From: JAOUJD01 sp963811265
Lineage (GTDB): Bacteria; Pseudomonadota; Gammaproteobacteria; Burkholderiales; Burkholderiaceae_F
Reading direction: 5' to 3'
DNA: 64,000 nucleotides
Assembly: GCA_963811265.1 (NCBI GenBank)
Contig: CAWEQS010000020.1
Location: 116,063 to 180,062, forward strand
The notes under the pieces were generated by a model. It was not told the origin of the DNA. It did not search any database and worked only from the letters and a program-made list of their open reading frames with translations. This document shows positions 1 through 9,795 of this stretch, one piece after another (positions within the stretch are counted from its first letter, which is position 1; each line of letters begins with the position of its first letter). A program made the translations under genes and the position numbers.

Positions 1-933
1 CAGGCCGTCGTTGCCGCCGCGGTTCAGCGTGATGATCTGGCCGCCACCGGCGTAGCGCACGCCGTCGTAGACGGAAATCACGCGGCCGTCGACCGGGCCG
101 CTGGGCCGCCTGGGCACGTAGCTCTCGATCCGCTGGCGTTCCACCGGGAGCATGCGGTCACCGATGCCGATTTCCTGCTTGCTGCTGTCGATGCGGACCT
201 TCGCGATCTCGCCGGGCCGGACCATGTTCGCCGTGCCGAGATAGAAGGCCTCCCACGCGATCGGGTTCTTGCGGACGGTGTCGTCCGGGTCGTAGAGCGG
301 ACGAAGCGGGCGGAACACGTTGTAGTTGGTTGCGGTGCTGCTCGCGATGCCGCGAGCGTATGCGTCGTCACCGCGGCCGACGAAGACACGGCCTTCCTGC
401 GTGGCGACGATGCGTGGCGCGCTGTCGAGCGCGCCGGGCTCGAGGACGAGCGGCTGCGACAGGAAAGGCTCGATCAGGCTGTTCGGGATGCTCGGAATCG
501 AGAGGCGCTGCGCGTCCAGGTCGCGGATGCGCGGCTCCAGCTTGCCGACGCCCGATCCGCCATCGCCCGCGACTTCCAGGCGGGCGCGGCCGTCGACCTT
601 GACCAGCACGAGTTCCTGCCCCGGATAGATCAGGTGCGGGTTCCTGATCTGCTCCTTGTTCATGCCCCAAAGCTCGGGCCAGCGCCACGGGCTCGTCAGG
701 TACATGCTCGACAGGTCCCAGAGCGTGTCTCCGCTCTTGACCGTGTACCGGTCCGGCGCGTTGGGAGCGAGTTCGGCAAGCGGCACGCCTGCCTGCGCGA
801 CCTGGTCGGCGGTGCTGCGTTGTTCCGGGGTGATGGGGTAGCGGCTCGCGGCCGATTGGGCGAGCACGGAACTCGCGGCAGCGGTCAGGCTCAGCACGGT
901 GATCGCCAAAATGCCCGTCTTAGTCTTGTTCAT
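1..933 (-). CDS. LysM peptidoglycan-binding domain protein (C-terminus outside window)
   Basis: Exported cell-wall-binding protein, cut by the window edge after about 311 residues. It starts at ATG 933 with a signal peptide (MNKTKTGILAITVLSL, cleavage near VLAQS). A LysM domain follows at about residues 62-110, with the typical start YTVKSGDTLWDLS and end NPHLIYPGQELVLV. The remainder is a low-similarity C-terminal region that recurs in betaproteobacterial relatives of this protein. It is divergent from def, as in many betaproteobacteria where it sits between dprA and def. Its likely role is binding peptidoglycan or envelope maintenance; no catalytic domain is visible in the part present. The family call is firm, the function is not. 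Confidence 0.85.
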   Translation of the reverse strand, partial: MNKTKTGILAITVLSLTAAASSVLAQSAASRYPITPEQRSTADQVAQAGVPLAELAPNAPDRYTVKSGDTLWDLSSMYLTSPWRWPELWGMNKEQIRNPHLIYPGQELVLVKVDGRARLEVAGDGGSGVGKLEPRIRDLDAQRLSIPSIPNSLIEPFLSQPLVLEPGALDSAPRIVATQEGRVFVGRGDDAYARGIASSTATNYNVFRPLRPLYDPDDTVRKNPIAWEAFYLGTANMVRPGEIAKVRIDSSKQEIGIGDRMLPVERQRIESYVPRRPSGPVDGRVISVYDGVRYAGGGQIITLNRGGNDGL

Positions 934-1026
934 CCAAGCTCCGTTCATGTCGGCTGCCACCCCACTGTCCCGCGGACCCAGCGTGGCTTCGCGACCGTTC
1001 AAACCGGCTGCCTTGCGGCCCGCCCC

Positions 1027-1054
1027 TTGACGTTTCCGAGCACGCTGATATCTA
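1027..1054 (+). promoter_or_regulatory. Sigma-70-like promoter toward def
   Basis: TTGACG (1027-1032), 16 bases, then TATCTA (1049-1054). The -35 box matches five of six consensus bases and the -10 box four of six. It would give a leader of about 220 bases before def. This is a pattern match only. Confidence 0.4.
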
Positions 1055-1085
1055 ACACAGGGCATCAGATTCTGACCCTATCGTC

Positions 1086-1114
1086 TTGATATCGCAACGG
1101 ATACATCCCGACAA
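1086..1114 (-). promoter_or_regulatory. Sigma-70-like promoter toward lysM gene
   Basis: On the minus strand TTGTCG (1114-1109), 17 bases, then TATCAA (1091-1086). Spacing is ideal and box matches are moderate. It would serve the LysM gene starting at 933. Confidence 0.35.
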
Positions 1115-1279
1115 AGGGTGATGCCAAACGGCTGTGCGCGGGCCATGGGCGGTCCCCTCGACAAGGCGCAGTGTGGTCCCAAACCGGCGCGTCCCGGGCG
1201 TCAAAAAGCGCGGTGACTCGGGGGGATTAAAGCGCTTTGCTGCGCCTCGCGGCATCATTGCGGTCCAGGAGATCTGATC

Positions 1280-1789
1280 GTGGCACTGCTTTCCATCCTC
1301 GAGTACCCCGACCCGCGATTGAAGACCGTGGCCCGGCCCGTGACCCGGTTCGACGACCGGCTGCGCAAGCTCGTCGCCGACATGGCCGAGACGATGTACG
1401 AGGCGCCAGGCGTCGGGCTCGCGGCGACCCAGGTCGATGTCCACGAGCGTCTGCTCGTGATCGACGTGTCCGAGAACAAGGACCAGCTCAAGGTCTTCAT
1501 CAACCCCGAGATCGTCTGGGCCTCCGACGAGCGGGTCGAGTGCGAGGAGGGCTGCCTGAGCGTGCCGGGCGTGTACGACGCGGTGACCCGCCCGGCCAAG
1601 GTGCGGGTAAGAGCCCAGGACGAGCGTGGCGATGCCTTCGAGCTCGACTGCGACGGCCTGCTGGCGGTGTGCGTGCAGCACGAGATGGATCACCTGCTCG
1701 GCAAGGTCTTCGTGGAATACCTGTCGCCGCTGAAGCAGGACCGCATCAAGAACAAGATGCGCAAGCGCAAGGTCAAGGCGGCCGCCTGA
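1280..1789 (+). CDS. def: Peptide deformylase
   Basis: Removes the formyl group from the N-terminal methionine of new proteins; a cytosolic Fe/Zn hydrolase. The three family motifs are all present: GVGLAATQ at residues 44-51, EGCLSVPG at 90-97 (metal-ligand Cys) and QHEMDH at 133-138 (two metal-ligand His and the catalytic Glu). Its length of 169 aa is normal. The GTG start at 1280 is chosen because AGGAG lies at 1267-1271 and the family N-terminus begins here. Unusually, def and fmt (4352) are separated by a hydrolase/acyltransferase pair on the opposite strand; in many relatives they are adjacent. Confidence 0.97.
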   Translation: MALLSILEYPDPRLKTVARPVTRFDDRLRKLVADMAETMYEAPGVGLAATQVDVHERLLVIDVSENKDQLKVFINPEIVWASDERVECEEGCLSVPGVYDAVTRPAKVRVRAQDERGDAFELDCDGLLAVCVQHEMDHLLGKVFVEYLSPLKQDRIKNKMRKRKVKAAA

Positions 1790-1804
1790 CCGGTCGCGCC
1801 GCTT

Positions 1805-2824
1805 TCACGGCAGTTCGCGGCTTCCGGTGTCGGCCCGTCGCCATGCGCTCGCGTCGTGTCGCAGGGCCGCTACAGTCGCCCCCTTCGCGGCAACCGGCGC
1901 CGGCACGGCGGCGCCGCCGGCTTCGTGCGGGATCGCCGCGCGCCGGATGTGAGCGGCGATCCAGTCCGCGATCGCCGGTTGCAGCGCGGGCGCGAAGTCG
2001 TGACCCATGCCGGGGACGACCATCAGTTGCGCCCCCGGGATGTTCTTTGCGGTATCGACGCCGGCAGCAACCGGCAACAGCGGATCGTCCGCGCCGTGGA
2101 TCACCAGGGTCGGCGCGGTGATGCGCGCGAGCAGCGCCCGGCGATCGCCCGACGCGAGGATGGCGAGCAGCTGCCGCTCGGAGCCCGCGCGGTCATAGCC
2201 GCGTCGCGCGACCTTCTCGAGCTGGGCGCGCAGCGCGGGACGCCCGCTGCGGAAGCCGGGGCTGCCGATCACCCCGAACACGTGCATCAGGTGCTCGGTG
2301 ACGCCTTCGACCGTGTCGAGGCGGGTCGGGGGGCGCAGCAGCACGCGGAGCGCGCGGCGGCTGCCGAGCGCCACGCTGGGACTCGGATTGCCTGACGAGG
2401 ACATGATCGACGTCAGCGTGGCGACGCGCTCCGGATGCCTGGCCGCAAGCACCTGGGCGATCATCCCGCCCATCGAGGCGCCGACGACGTGCGCGCGCCG
2501 GATGCCAAGCGCATCGAGGACTCCGGCGGCGTCCTTCGCCATGTCGTCGAGCGTGTACGGTGCGTGGACCGGGAGCCGCAGCAACGCGCGCATGATCGCG
2601 ACCTGAACGCCGTACCGGCGCGGTCCCCGCGCGCGGTCGGAGCCGCCGGCATCGCGATTGTCGAAGCGGATCACGCGCAGGCCGTGCCCGACGAGGCGCT
2701 CGATGAACTCGTCGGGCCACGCGGCGGCCGGCATCGCGAGGCCCATGATCAGCAGCACCGCCGGCGCGGCCGGGTCACCGAACTGCTCGACGTAGAGCGT
2801 CCGCCCGTTGGCGAGGACGTTCAC
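1805..2824 (-). CDS. Alpha/beta hydrolase
   Basis: Predicted cytosolic serine hydrolase of 339 aa. The nucleophile elbow GASMGG (residues 115-120) gives Ser117; GADDPLLP and GMGHDF in the C-terminal third supply the likely Asp and His. The oxyanion-loop region LLIMGLAMP and the sequence FDNRDAGGSD are typical of the aclacinomycin-methylesterase/RdmC-like branch. The C-terminal 30 residues or so after the hydrolase fold are low complexity. The gene overlaps the upstream acyltransferase by four bases (ATGA), so the two are almost certainly co-translated, which suggests a role in lipid ester turnover. The substrate cannot be told from sequence. Confidence 0.85.
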   Translation of the reverse strand: MNVLANGRTLYVEQFGDPAAPAVLLIMGLAMPAAAWPDEFIERLVGHGLRVIRFDNRDAGGSDRARGPRRYGVQVAIMRALLRLPVHAPYTLDDMAKDAAGVLDALGIRRAHVVGASMGGMIAQVLAARHPERVATLTSIMSSSGNPSPSVALGSRRALRVLLRPPTRLDTVEGVTEHLMHVFGVIGSPGFRSGRPALRAQLEKVARRGYDRAGSERQLLAILASGDRRALLARITAPTLVIHGADDPLLPVAAGVDTAKNIPGAQLMVVPGMGHDFAPALQPAIADWIAAHIRRAAIPHEAGGAAVPAPVAAKGATVAALRHDASAWRRADTGSRELP

Positions 2825-4239
2825 GCTTCAGCCAGCCCTTCGGCGTCGGGGCGCTGTGTCGACGGTGGTGCTGCTTCCAGTTCGGCGAAAGCCTCGAGCA
2901 GGCCCCGTGCCACGCGGTGCAGGTCGGGCAACGCGGAGCGGGCCGCGATGAGCCCGAAGTCCAGCGACCCTGCGTAGCTCTGCAGGGTGATGTTGAGCCC
3001 GAGTCCGTGTTCGACGATCGACACCGGCCAGTAGGTCTTCAGCCGCGCGCCTGCCAGGTAGAACGGCATCGGCGGACCGGGCACGTTGGAGACCACGAGG
3101 TTCGCGATCGGCGGGATGCGATTGGCGACGCCGAGCCGGCCGTAAAGACCCGCGGCGGCGGACAGCAGCCACGGCAGGCCCAGCGACGGAAAGTCGGTGG
3201 GCATGGCGCCCCGCAACTGCTTCATCACCGCTTTCGCGGCCGCGGAGGCGGCCCGCACTTCGATGAGGCGCGCCGCGGGATCCTCGATGTCGGTTGCGAG
3301 CGACGCGAGGGTCATCGTCGCGAGCGTGGTGGCCTCGGTGTTGCCGGCCTCGCGCAACGACACCGGGACCGCGGCGATCAGCGACTTGCGCGGCACACCG
3401 CCGTGGACGGCGAGGTAGCGCCGCAGCGCGCCCCCGATCACGGTCAGCACGACCTCGTTGATGGTCGCGCCGTGCGCCGCCGCGACCTGCTTCACGCGGT
3501 CGAGCGGCAGCGATGCCGTGGCGAAACTGCGCGGTGCGTCGATCTGGCCGTTGAAGGCGGTCCTTGGCCCGAACGCAAGGTTGCGGCCAAAACCGGCGCC
3601 GCCGCCTCTCAGCAGTCGGGCGAGGGCGGTCACGAGCTGGGGCAGTTGCTTGATGACCTTGACGCCCTGGACGCCGGTCGTGCGTACGGCCGCACCGATG
3701 AGGTCGGCGAGGCTCGGGTGTTCGCCGCCGCGTTGGGGCGCGCGGGCCACCCTGCGCGGCTTCGGCGTGAAGTCGAGCAGCGCCTGGGCGAACGCCACGC
3801 CGGCGGCGCCGTCGAGCGTCGCGTGATGCACCTTGGTGTAAAGCGCGAGGTCGCCGGACTGCAGCCCCTCGATGATGTGAAAGGCCCAAAGCGGCCGGTC
3901 GCGCGGCATGCACTTGGCGTGCATGCGGGCGACGGCGGCTTCGAGTTGCCGCTGCGTGCCGGGCCCGGGCAGCCGGATCCGGTGGATGTGCCGATCGAGG
4001 TCCACCCGATCAGCGCGCACCCAGACGGGATTGGCGAAGTTGAGCGGCATCTCCGCGAGCTGGCGCGTGAACACCGGCGACAGCGGCAACCTCCGCGCGA
4101 CGTGGCGCTTCACGTCTTCCACGAAGTCGCCGCGATGGCCCTTCGGAAGCTGCAGCAGGTGCACCGCGCCGACGTGCATGGGCGTGGCGGGCGTCTCCAG
4201 GTGCAGGAACAGTGCGTCGAGCCCCGAAAGCGGCTTCAA
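2821..4239 (-). CDS. Wax ester synthase/diacylglycerol acyltransferase (WS/DGAT)
   Basis: Transfers a fatty acyl group from acyl-CoA to a long-chain alcohol or diacylglycerol, making storage wax esters or triacylglycerol at the membrane. The 472 aa length fits the family. The N-terminus LSGLDALFLHLETPATPMHV and the active-site motif HHATLDG at residues 138-144 (HHxxxDG) are diagnostic. The C-terminal DUF1298 region includes NLVVSNVPGPP. It is first in a two-gene unit with the hydrolase downstream (four-base overlap). The pair is inserted between def and fmt on the opposite strand. The alcohol or acyl preference is not predictable. Confidence 0.92.
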   Translation of the reverse strand: MKPLSGLDALFLHLETPATPMHVGAVHLLQLPKGHRGDFVEDVKRHVARRLPLSPVFTRQLAEMPLNFANPVWVRADRVDLDRHIHRIRLPGPGTQRQLEAAVARMHAKCMPRDRPLWAFHIIEGLQSGDLALYTKVHHATLDGAAGVAFAQALLDFTPKPRRVARAPQRGGEHPSLADLIGAAVRTTGVQGVKVIKQLPQLVTALARLLRGGGAGFGRNLAFGPRTAFNGQIDAPRSFATASLPLDRVKQVAAAHGATINEVVLTVIGGALRRYLAVHGGVPRKSLIAAVPVSLREAGNTEATTLATMTLASLATDIEDPAARLIEVRAASAAAKAVMKQLRGAMPTDFPSLGLPWLLSAAAGLYGRLGVANRIPPIANLVVSNVPGPPMPFYLAGARLKTYWPVSIVEHGLGLNITLQSYAGSLDFGLIAARSALPDLHRVARGLLEAFAELEAAPPSTQRPDAEGLAEA

Positions 4240-4351
4240 GCTGCGTCTCCCCGTGTCCGGCGTTGCAATCCGGAGTTGACCGGGATGGTAACCGTGTCAC
4301 GCTGGTCGCCCGCGATCCGGCGCGGCGGGGCGGCGTCCCTAGAATGGCGGC

Positions 4352-5338
4352 ATGCGCATCGTGTTCGCGGGAACGCCGTCGTTTGCCGCCTCGGCCCTGG
4401 CAGCCCTCATCGACGCCGCGCCAGGCCGCGGCTGGACGATTCCGCTCGTGCTGTCGCAGCCCGACCGGCCGTCGGGCCGAGGCATGAAGCTGGCCGCAAG
4501 CGCGGTCAAGCAGCTGGCGCAGGCGCACGGAATTCCCGTCGACACGCCCGCTTCCCTGCGCAAGGGAGACGAGGCCGCCGCCGCCAGGCAGCGGCTGCGG
4601 GAAGCGATGCCGGACGTCCTGGTGGTCGCCGCTTATGGACTGATCCTGCCGCAGGACGTCCTCGACGTCCCCGCGGGGTTGCGGCCGGGCTGGTCGCCAC
4701 GGCTGACCGCCATCAACATCCACGCCTCGCTGCTGCCGCGGTGGCGCGGCGCGGCTCCCATCGCCCGCGCGATCGAAGCCGGCGACGAGTCGACCGGCAT
4801 CACCATCATGCAGATGGATGCCGGACTCGACACGGGCCCGATGCTTCTTGCCGAAGCGGTGCCGATTCCGCCGGACGCGACGTCAGGCGCCTTGACGGGC
4901 ACGCTTGCCGGGCTGGGCGCGCGATTGATCGTCGAGGCGCTGTCGCGCGTGAACGAGCTCGTGGCGACGCCGCAGCCCGATGGAGCCACGTACGCGCCGA
5001 AGATCGACAAGGCCGAAGCCTGGCTCGACTGGGCGCAGCCGAACCGCGTCCTTGCCCGTCGGGTACGTGCGTTCGACCCGTTCCCCGGGGCCTCCACCTC
5101 GCTGCAGGGCACGCCCATCAAGGTGTGGCGTGCCGTGGCGGTTTCCGCGCAGGGCACCGCGGCGCCAGGCACGGTGACCGATGCGGGGCCCGAAGGCGTG
5201 ACGATCGCGTGCGGCGACGGCGCCCTGCGCGTGACCGAACTGCAGCGCCCGGGCGGCAAGCGCCTGGGCGCGCGCGAGTTCCTCGCGGGATTTCCGTTGC
5301 GCGCCGGCGACCGTTGCCAGTCACCCCCTGCGGCATGA
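4352..5338 (+). CDS. fmt: Methionyl-tRNA formyltransferase
   Basis: Formylates initiator Met-tRNA using 10-formyltetrahydrofolate. The length of 328 aa is slightly above the usual 310-320. The catalytic region NIHASLLPRWRGAAPI lies at residues 122-137 (catalytic Asn122 and His124), with the conserved Asp in MDAGLDTG near 160. The C-terminal OB-fold domain that holds the tRNA follows from about 210. The ATG at 4352 gives the canonical start MRIVFAGTP. The stop overlaps the rsmB start (ATGA), so translation is coupled. Confidence 0.97.
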   Translation: MRIVFAGTPSFAASALAALIDAAPGRGWTIPLVLSQPDRPSGRGMKLAASAVKQLAQAHGIPVDTPASLRKGDEAAAARQRLREAMPDVLVVAAYGLILPQDVLDVPAGLRPGWSPRLTAINIHASLLPRWRGAAPIARAIEAGDESTGITIMQMDAGLDTGPMLLAEAVPIPPDATSGALTGTLAGLGARLIVEALSRVNELVATPQPDGATYAPKIDKAEAWLDWAQPNRVLARRVRAFDPFPGASTSLQGTPIKVWRAVAVSAQGTAAPGTVTDAGPEGVTIACGDGALRVTELQRPGGKRLGAREFLAGFPLRAGDRCQSPPAA

Positions 5339-6651
5339 CCACCGCGGCGCCCCTCGCGGAAGTCCTCGCGGCCGCGGCCCACGCGTGGCAGCGCTTCCGC
5401 GCCGGGCAGTCACTCGACCGCGCGATCGCGCTGGCGGTCAGCGGGCGTCCGGAGATGCGGCCCGCCGTGCTCGACGTCAGCTATACGGCGGTTCGTCATC
5501 TGGCGTTCGCCGAGCACGCGATCCGCTCGCTGGCGAGCCGGCCACCGTCGCCGCCGCTGGCGGCGCTGCTCGCCGTGGCGCTCGGACAGCTGATGCGCGA
5601 GCGCCACGCCGAGTACACGATCGTCGACCAGGCGGTCAGCGCCGCTCGACGCGTGCCATCCATCGCACCGGCGGCCGGGTTCGTGAACGCGCTGCTGCGC
5701 AACTTCATTCGACGCCGCGACGAACTCATGGCGGCGCGCGACCAGTCGGCCGAAATGCGCTTCAACGTGCCGCCGTGGTGGCTCGCGCGCGTGCGCGCCA
5801 CCTTTCCCGAGCGTTGGGAAGCCATCCTCGCCGCCCAGTCCGAAGCGCCGCCGCTGGTGGTCCGCGTCGCGGCGCGTGTGAACGTGGACGACTACCTGCG
5901 GCGCTGCGCGGAGGCTTCCATGGCCGCGATGCGAGTCGGCGAACGGGCCGTGTGGATTCACGCGCCGCGCCCGGTGTCGGACCTGCCCGGCTTCGCCGAG
6001 GGCGAAGTCTCGGTGCAGGACGCCGGCGCGCAGCTCGCCGCCCCGTGGCTCGGCGTCGAACGGGGCCAGCGCGTGCTGGACGCCTGCGCCGCGCCCGGGG
6101 GCAAGACCGCGCACATCGCTGAAGTCGACGGCGCCAGTGTTGTTGCGCTCGACGTGGACGGTGCGCGGGCGGTGCGCATTCGAGAGAACCTGGGCCGCAC
6201 GCGGACCGTCGCCGAGGTGCTGATCGGCGATGCCGCGGAGCCGTCCCGATGGTGGGACGGTAGGCCGTTCGACCGAGTCCTGCTGGACGCGCCATGCACG
6301 GCTTCCGGCATCGTCCGCCGTCATCCGGACATCCCTTGGTTGCGTCGACCGTCCGATGTTGCGCATTTGGCAACGCTGCAGGCGCGATTGCTGCGCGCTT
6401 TATGGCCGCTGCTGGAGGTGGGTGGTAGATTGCTTTACGTCGTCTGCTCGCTGTTCCCGGAGGAGGGGCCGGAGCAGGTTGCGCGCTTCATGGCCGAGCA
6501 TTCGGAGGCGCGCGAGGTGCCCCTGCCGGCCGGCTCGCCGTGCGTGCAGCTTGTGCCGACCCCGGCGGTGGCGCCGGCATGGGACGGCGTCTCGGCGCTG
6601 CCGACTTTGCACGACGGCTTCTTCTACGCCTTGCTCCAAAAGACCCGATGA
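5335..6651 (+). CDS. rsmB: 16S rRNA (cytosine-967-C5)-methyltransferase RsmB
   Basis: Methylates C967 of 16S rRNA. The 438 aa protein has an N-terminal NusB-like RNA-binding domain (about 1-135), then the SAM-binding core: motif I LDACAAPGGKTAHI, the motif IV LLDAPCTASGIVRRHPDI with its conserved Cys, and VVCSLFPEEG with the catalytic Cys (most relatives have TCS here). ATG 5335 is chosen because it overlaps the fmt stop by four bases. An open frame continues far upstream antisense to other genes, but it has no family similarity there and is not part of the gene. Confidence 0.95.
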   Translation: MTTAAPLAEVLAAAAHAWQRFRAGQSLDRAIALAVSGRPEMRPAVLDVSYTAVRHLAFAEHAIRSLASRPPSPPLAALLAVALGQLMRERHAEYTIVDQAVSAARRVPSIAPAAGFVNALLRNFIRRRDELMAARDQSAEMRFNVPPWWLARVRATFPERWEAILAAQSEAPPLVVRVAARVNVDDYLRRCAEASMAAMRVGERAVWIHAPRPVSDLPGFAEGEVSVQDAGAQLAAPWLGVERGQRVLDACAAPGGKTAHIAEVDGASVVALDVDGARAVRIRENLGRTRTVAEVLIGDAAEPSRWWDGRPFDRVLLDAPCTASGIVRRHPDIPWLRRPSDVAHLATLQARLLRALWPLLEVGGRLLYVVCSLFPEEGPEQVARFMAEHSEAREVPLPAGSPCVQLVPTPAVAPAWDGVSALPTLHDGFFYALLQKTR

Positions 6652-7241
6652 CCCCCAACCTGGCGCTCAGAGCAATCCTGCCGTGGCTGGCAGCGCTGAT
6701 GCTCCTGCTGGCGCCGCTGCCGGGGGCGGCCGACGAGCGCATCGGGGTCATGGCGGCCGCGCTGGAGCAGCAAGAGGACGGCACGAGCCGCGGCATCGTC
6801 CTCAATGCGACCTTCGAGTTCGAGCTGCCGCAGGCGCTCGAGGAGGCCGTGCAGAAGGGCATCGCGCTGTACTTCAACATCGAGTTCGAGCTGTTCCGGA
6901 AGCGCTGGTACTGGTTCGATCGCCTGGTCGCGTCGCAGAAGCTCGTATACCGGCTGTCGTACAGCCCGCTGACCCGCCAGTACCGGCTGGCGCGCGGCGG
7001 CCTGTCGCAGCCGTTCGACTCGCTGGAAGAGGCGCTCGCGCTCGTGAAGAGCGTGCGCAACTGGAAGGTGATGGACCGGGCGCAACTGTCGCCACGCGAC
7101 GAATACGAAGCCCAGGTCCGGATGCGGCTGGACGTCTCGCAGCTGCCCAAGCCTTTCCAGGTCAACGCGATCACCAGCCGCGAGTGGAGCCTCGCGTCCG
7201 ACTGGCGCGAGATCCAGGTGCCGGCCGACCTGCTGCCCTGA
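6648..7241 (+). CDS. DUF4390 domain exported protein
   Basis: Small protein (197 aa) that always accompanies ntrY in betaproteobacteria; its molecular function is unknown. ATG 6648 overlaps the rsmB stop (ATGA) and gives a clear signal peptide (LPWLAALMLLLAPLPGAADE). The mature part contains the DUF4390 signature, including NATFEFELPQALEEAVQKGI and IEFELFRKRWYWFD. It lies between rsmB and ntrY, suggesting a periplasmic accessory role near the NtrY sensor, which is inference from gene order only. Confidence 0.9.
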   Translation: MTPNLALRAILPWLAALMLLLAPLPGAADERIGVMAAALEQQEDGTSRGIVLNATFEFELPQALEEAVQKGIALYFNIEFELFRKRWYWFDRLVASQKLVYRLSYSPLTRQYRLARGGLSQPFDSLEEALALVKSVRNWKVMDRAQLSPRDEYEAQVRMRLDVSQLPKPFQVNAITSREWSLASDWREIQVPADLLP

Positions 7242-7315
7242 GCGCCCGCTGCCGATGTCTTCCCATCGTTGGTTCGCTGCGCCTCGCGCCTGCGCGGGCC
7301 TGAGGATGGGCGCCG

Positions 7316-9689
7316 ATGCCTAGGGCTTTGCGCTACGGCCTGCTGTTCGCCGTCTCGCTGTCGGGCGTGCTGCTGTTCCTGCTCGCGTCGGCGAGCGGGA
7401 ATACGGCGTTCTTCGAGCGCAACTACCCGCTGCTGCTCGCCGTCAACGGCGTGATCGCAGGGCTGCTCTTCATCCTCGTGCTGCTGCTCGTGCGGCGGCT
7501 GGTGAAGCGGTTGCGCCAGGGGCGGTTCGGCGCCCGGATGATGATGCGGTTCTCCATCGCGTTCGCGCTGATGGGAGTGCTGCCGGGCGTGCTGATCTAC
7601 GTCGTGTCGACGCAGTTCCTCGGGCGGTCGATCGAGTCGTGGTTCGACGTCCGGGTCGACCGGGCCCTCGATTCGGGCCTGACGCTCGGGCGCGCGGTCC
7701 TCGACAACATCAAGGACGACGTCACCCGCAAGGCCCGCGCGTGGGCGCTCGAGCTGTCGGACCTGCCTGAGTCCGCCCACGTGTCCGAACTGAACCGGCT
7801 GCGCGAACAGGGCGGCATCCAGGAGGCGCTGCTGGTGACGGGAAGCGGACAGCTGATCGGGGCGAGCGGCGGCGACGTGTCGGAACTGGTTCCCGAGATT
7901 CCGTCCTCGGCGCAGCTGCGGCAGGCCCGCACGCAGCGCCTGTTCGCCGCCATCGAAGGCGAGGCGGGCGCCATCGATGCCCGGCAGGGCCTGCGCGCGC
8001 GGGTCATCGTGCCCGTTCCGCTGCCATCGCCGGCCTCGTCCGCGCCGCCCCGCAAGGGGCTCCGTTCCTTCGAGCCGGGCGGCAGCGCAGGGCTTGGCGA
8101 GTTGCGCGATCCGGTCGCTCCGCGCGCCCGCGGCCTGGGATCGGTGCTGCCTCCGAACGAGGTTCGGTACCTGCAACTGGTGCAGGCGGTCCCGGCGACG
8201 CTGGCCGCGAACGCCGAAGCCCTCCAGAACGGGTACCGCGAGTACCAGGAGCTTGCGCTGGCGCGAAGCGGCCTGCGCACGATCTACGGACTGACTCTCA
8301 CCCTGACGCTGCTGCTCTCGGTGTTCGCGGCGATCGCGTCGAGCGTCCTGCTGGCAAGTTCGATGACCGCCCCGCTGCTGCAGCTCGCCGAAGGCACGAA
8401 GGCGGTTGCCGAAGGGAACTTCCGGCCGGTCCGCGAGTTCCCCGGCAACGACGAGCTGAACCTCCTCACCCAGTCCTTCAATGCGATGACCCGCCAGCTC
8501 ACCGAGGCGCGCGACCAGGTGGAGCACAAGCAGCGCGAACTGGAGAACGCGAAGACCTACCTCGAACGCGTGCTCGCCAACCTGTCGGCCGGGGTGGTCG
8601 TGCTCAACAATGATTTCCGCCTGGTGACCGCCAACCACGGTGCCGCGCGCATCCTTGGCCACACGTTGCTGCAGCGTGCCGGGCGGCCGCTTGCGGAGGT
8701 CGATCCCACGCTCGCGACTGCGTTCGATGCGGCATTCGCGGACCACGCGCTGGCGGCGTCGCCGAAGGATTCGTGGCAGCAGCAGATCGAGGTCAAGCGG
8801 TCGGCTGCCGCGGGCGGCGAGGTCGGCGGCGGCGAACCGCTGATGCTGCTCGCGCGCGGATCGCGCCTGCCACTCGACGACGGCCTCGGCTACGTCGTGG
8901 TGTTCGACGACGTCACGCAGGTCATCTCGGCCCAGCGCGCGGTCGCCTGGGGCGAGGTCGCTCGTCGCCTGGCGCACGAGATCAAGAATCCCCTTACGCC
9001 AATCCAGCTCGCCGCCGAGCGGCTGCAGATGAAGCTGGCCGACAAGCTGTCCGCGCAGGACTCGGAAGTGCTCAGGCGCGGGGCCTCGACCATCGTGAAC
9101 CAGGTGGCGGCCATGAAGCACATGGTGGACGACTTCCGCGACTACGCGCGCGTGCCGCCGGCCCGGCTGTCGCCTCTCGATCTCAACGCGCTGATCGCCG
9201 AGGTCGGGACCCTCGTATGGCGCCGAGGCCGGCGCCGGAGCGCTGCATCTCCAGCTGGCGCCGGAGCTCCCGACGATCGACGGCGACGCCACCCAGTTGC
9301 GGCAGGTGATCCACAACCTGATCACCAACGCGCAGGATGCGCTGGCGGGGCGCCCGGATCCGCGCATCGTCGTGCGGACCGAACTCGTCGAGATCGATGA
9401 AGGCAGCACCCGCGCGCGCGCGGTGCGGCTGTCCGTGGAGGACAACGGACCGGGCTTCGCCGCGAATATACTGAGGCGTGCGTTCGAGCCGTACGTCACG
9501 ACGAAGCCCAGCGGGACCGGGCTGGGACTCGCGATGGTGAAGAAGATCGTCGACGAGCACGGCGCCCGCATCGAGGCCGTCAACCGGAACGTCGGAGGCG
9601 GCGTCGGCCATGCGGGCGGAGCGGTCGTGACCATTGTCTTCCGCCGGCTCGCCGCTAATAACGAGGCAGCGTCGCGCCACGCGGCGTAA
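7316..9689 (+). CDS. ntrY: Nitrogen-regulation sensor kinase NtrY (frame change near 9215)
   Basis: Membrane histidine kinase of the NtrY/NtrX pair. Two or three N-terminal transmembrane helices (about residues 5-65 and 80-105), a periplasmic region to about 320, then a membrane helix (TLTLLLSVFAAIASS), HAMP and PAS segments and the HisKA box ARRLAHEIKNPLTPIQLAAE. The ATPase domain follows: HNLITNAQDAL (N box), VEDNGPGF (G1) and SGTGLGLAMVKKI (G2). The domain is interrupted: one extra base near 9215 (CTCGTATGG for an expected CTCTATGG) shifts the frame, after which the protein continues to 9689. I join the two parts into about 790 aa. The error reading is likely because both halves are intact. 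Confidence 0.88.
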
Positions 9690-9795
9690 GCTTCACCCCT
9701 GTTCAACCTGCCGTCTGGTGTGCCGTTGTCTTCTCACGTATCCGCTTCGTTGTCCATAATGCAGGCGCCCGCGCATCGCCGGGGCATACACATCC

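Larger units (their letters stand above)
934..1279. other. Divergent intergenic region lysM/def
   Basis: This 346-base gap separates two divergent genes. It holds two promoter-like sequences facing opposite ways (listed separately). I see no small gene with a convincing ribosome site and no structured RNA. Confidence 0.6.

Noticed and set aside
2917..5334. Open frame reading into rsmB from far upstream
   Set aside because: Only the part from 5335 matches RsmB. The upstream part is antisense to the WS/DGAT gene and overlaps fmt in another frame.
6488..9706. Long minus-strand open frame opposite DUF4390 and ntrY
   Set aside because: Same antisense effect; composition is skewed and the plus-strand genes are clearly real.
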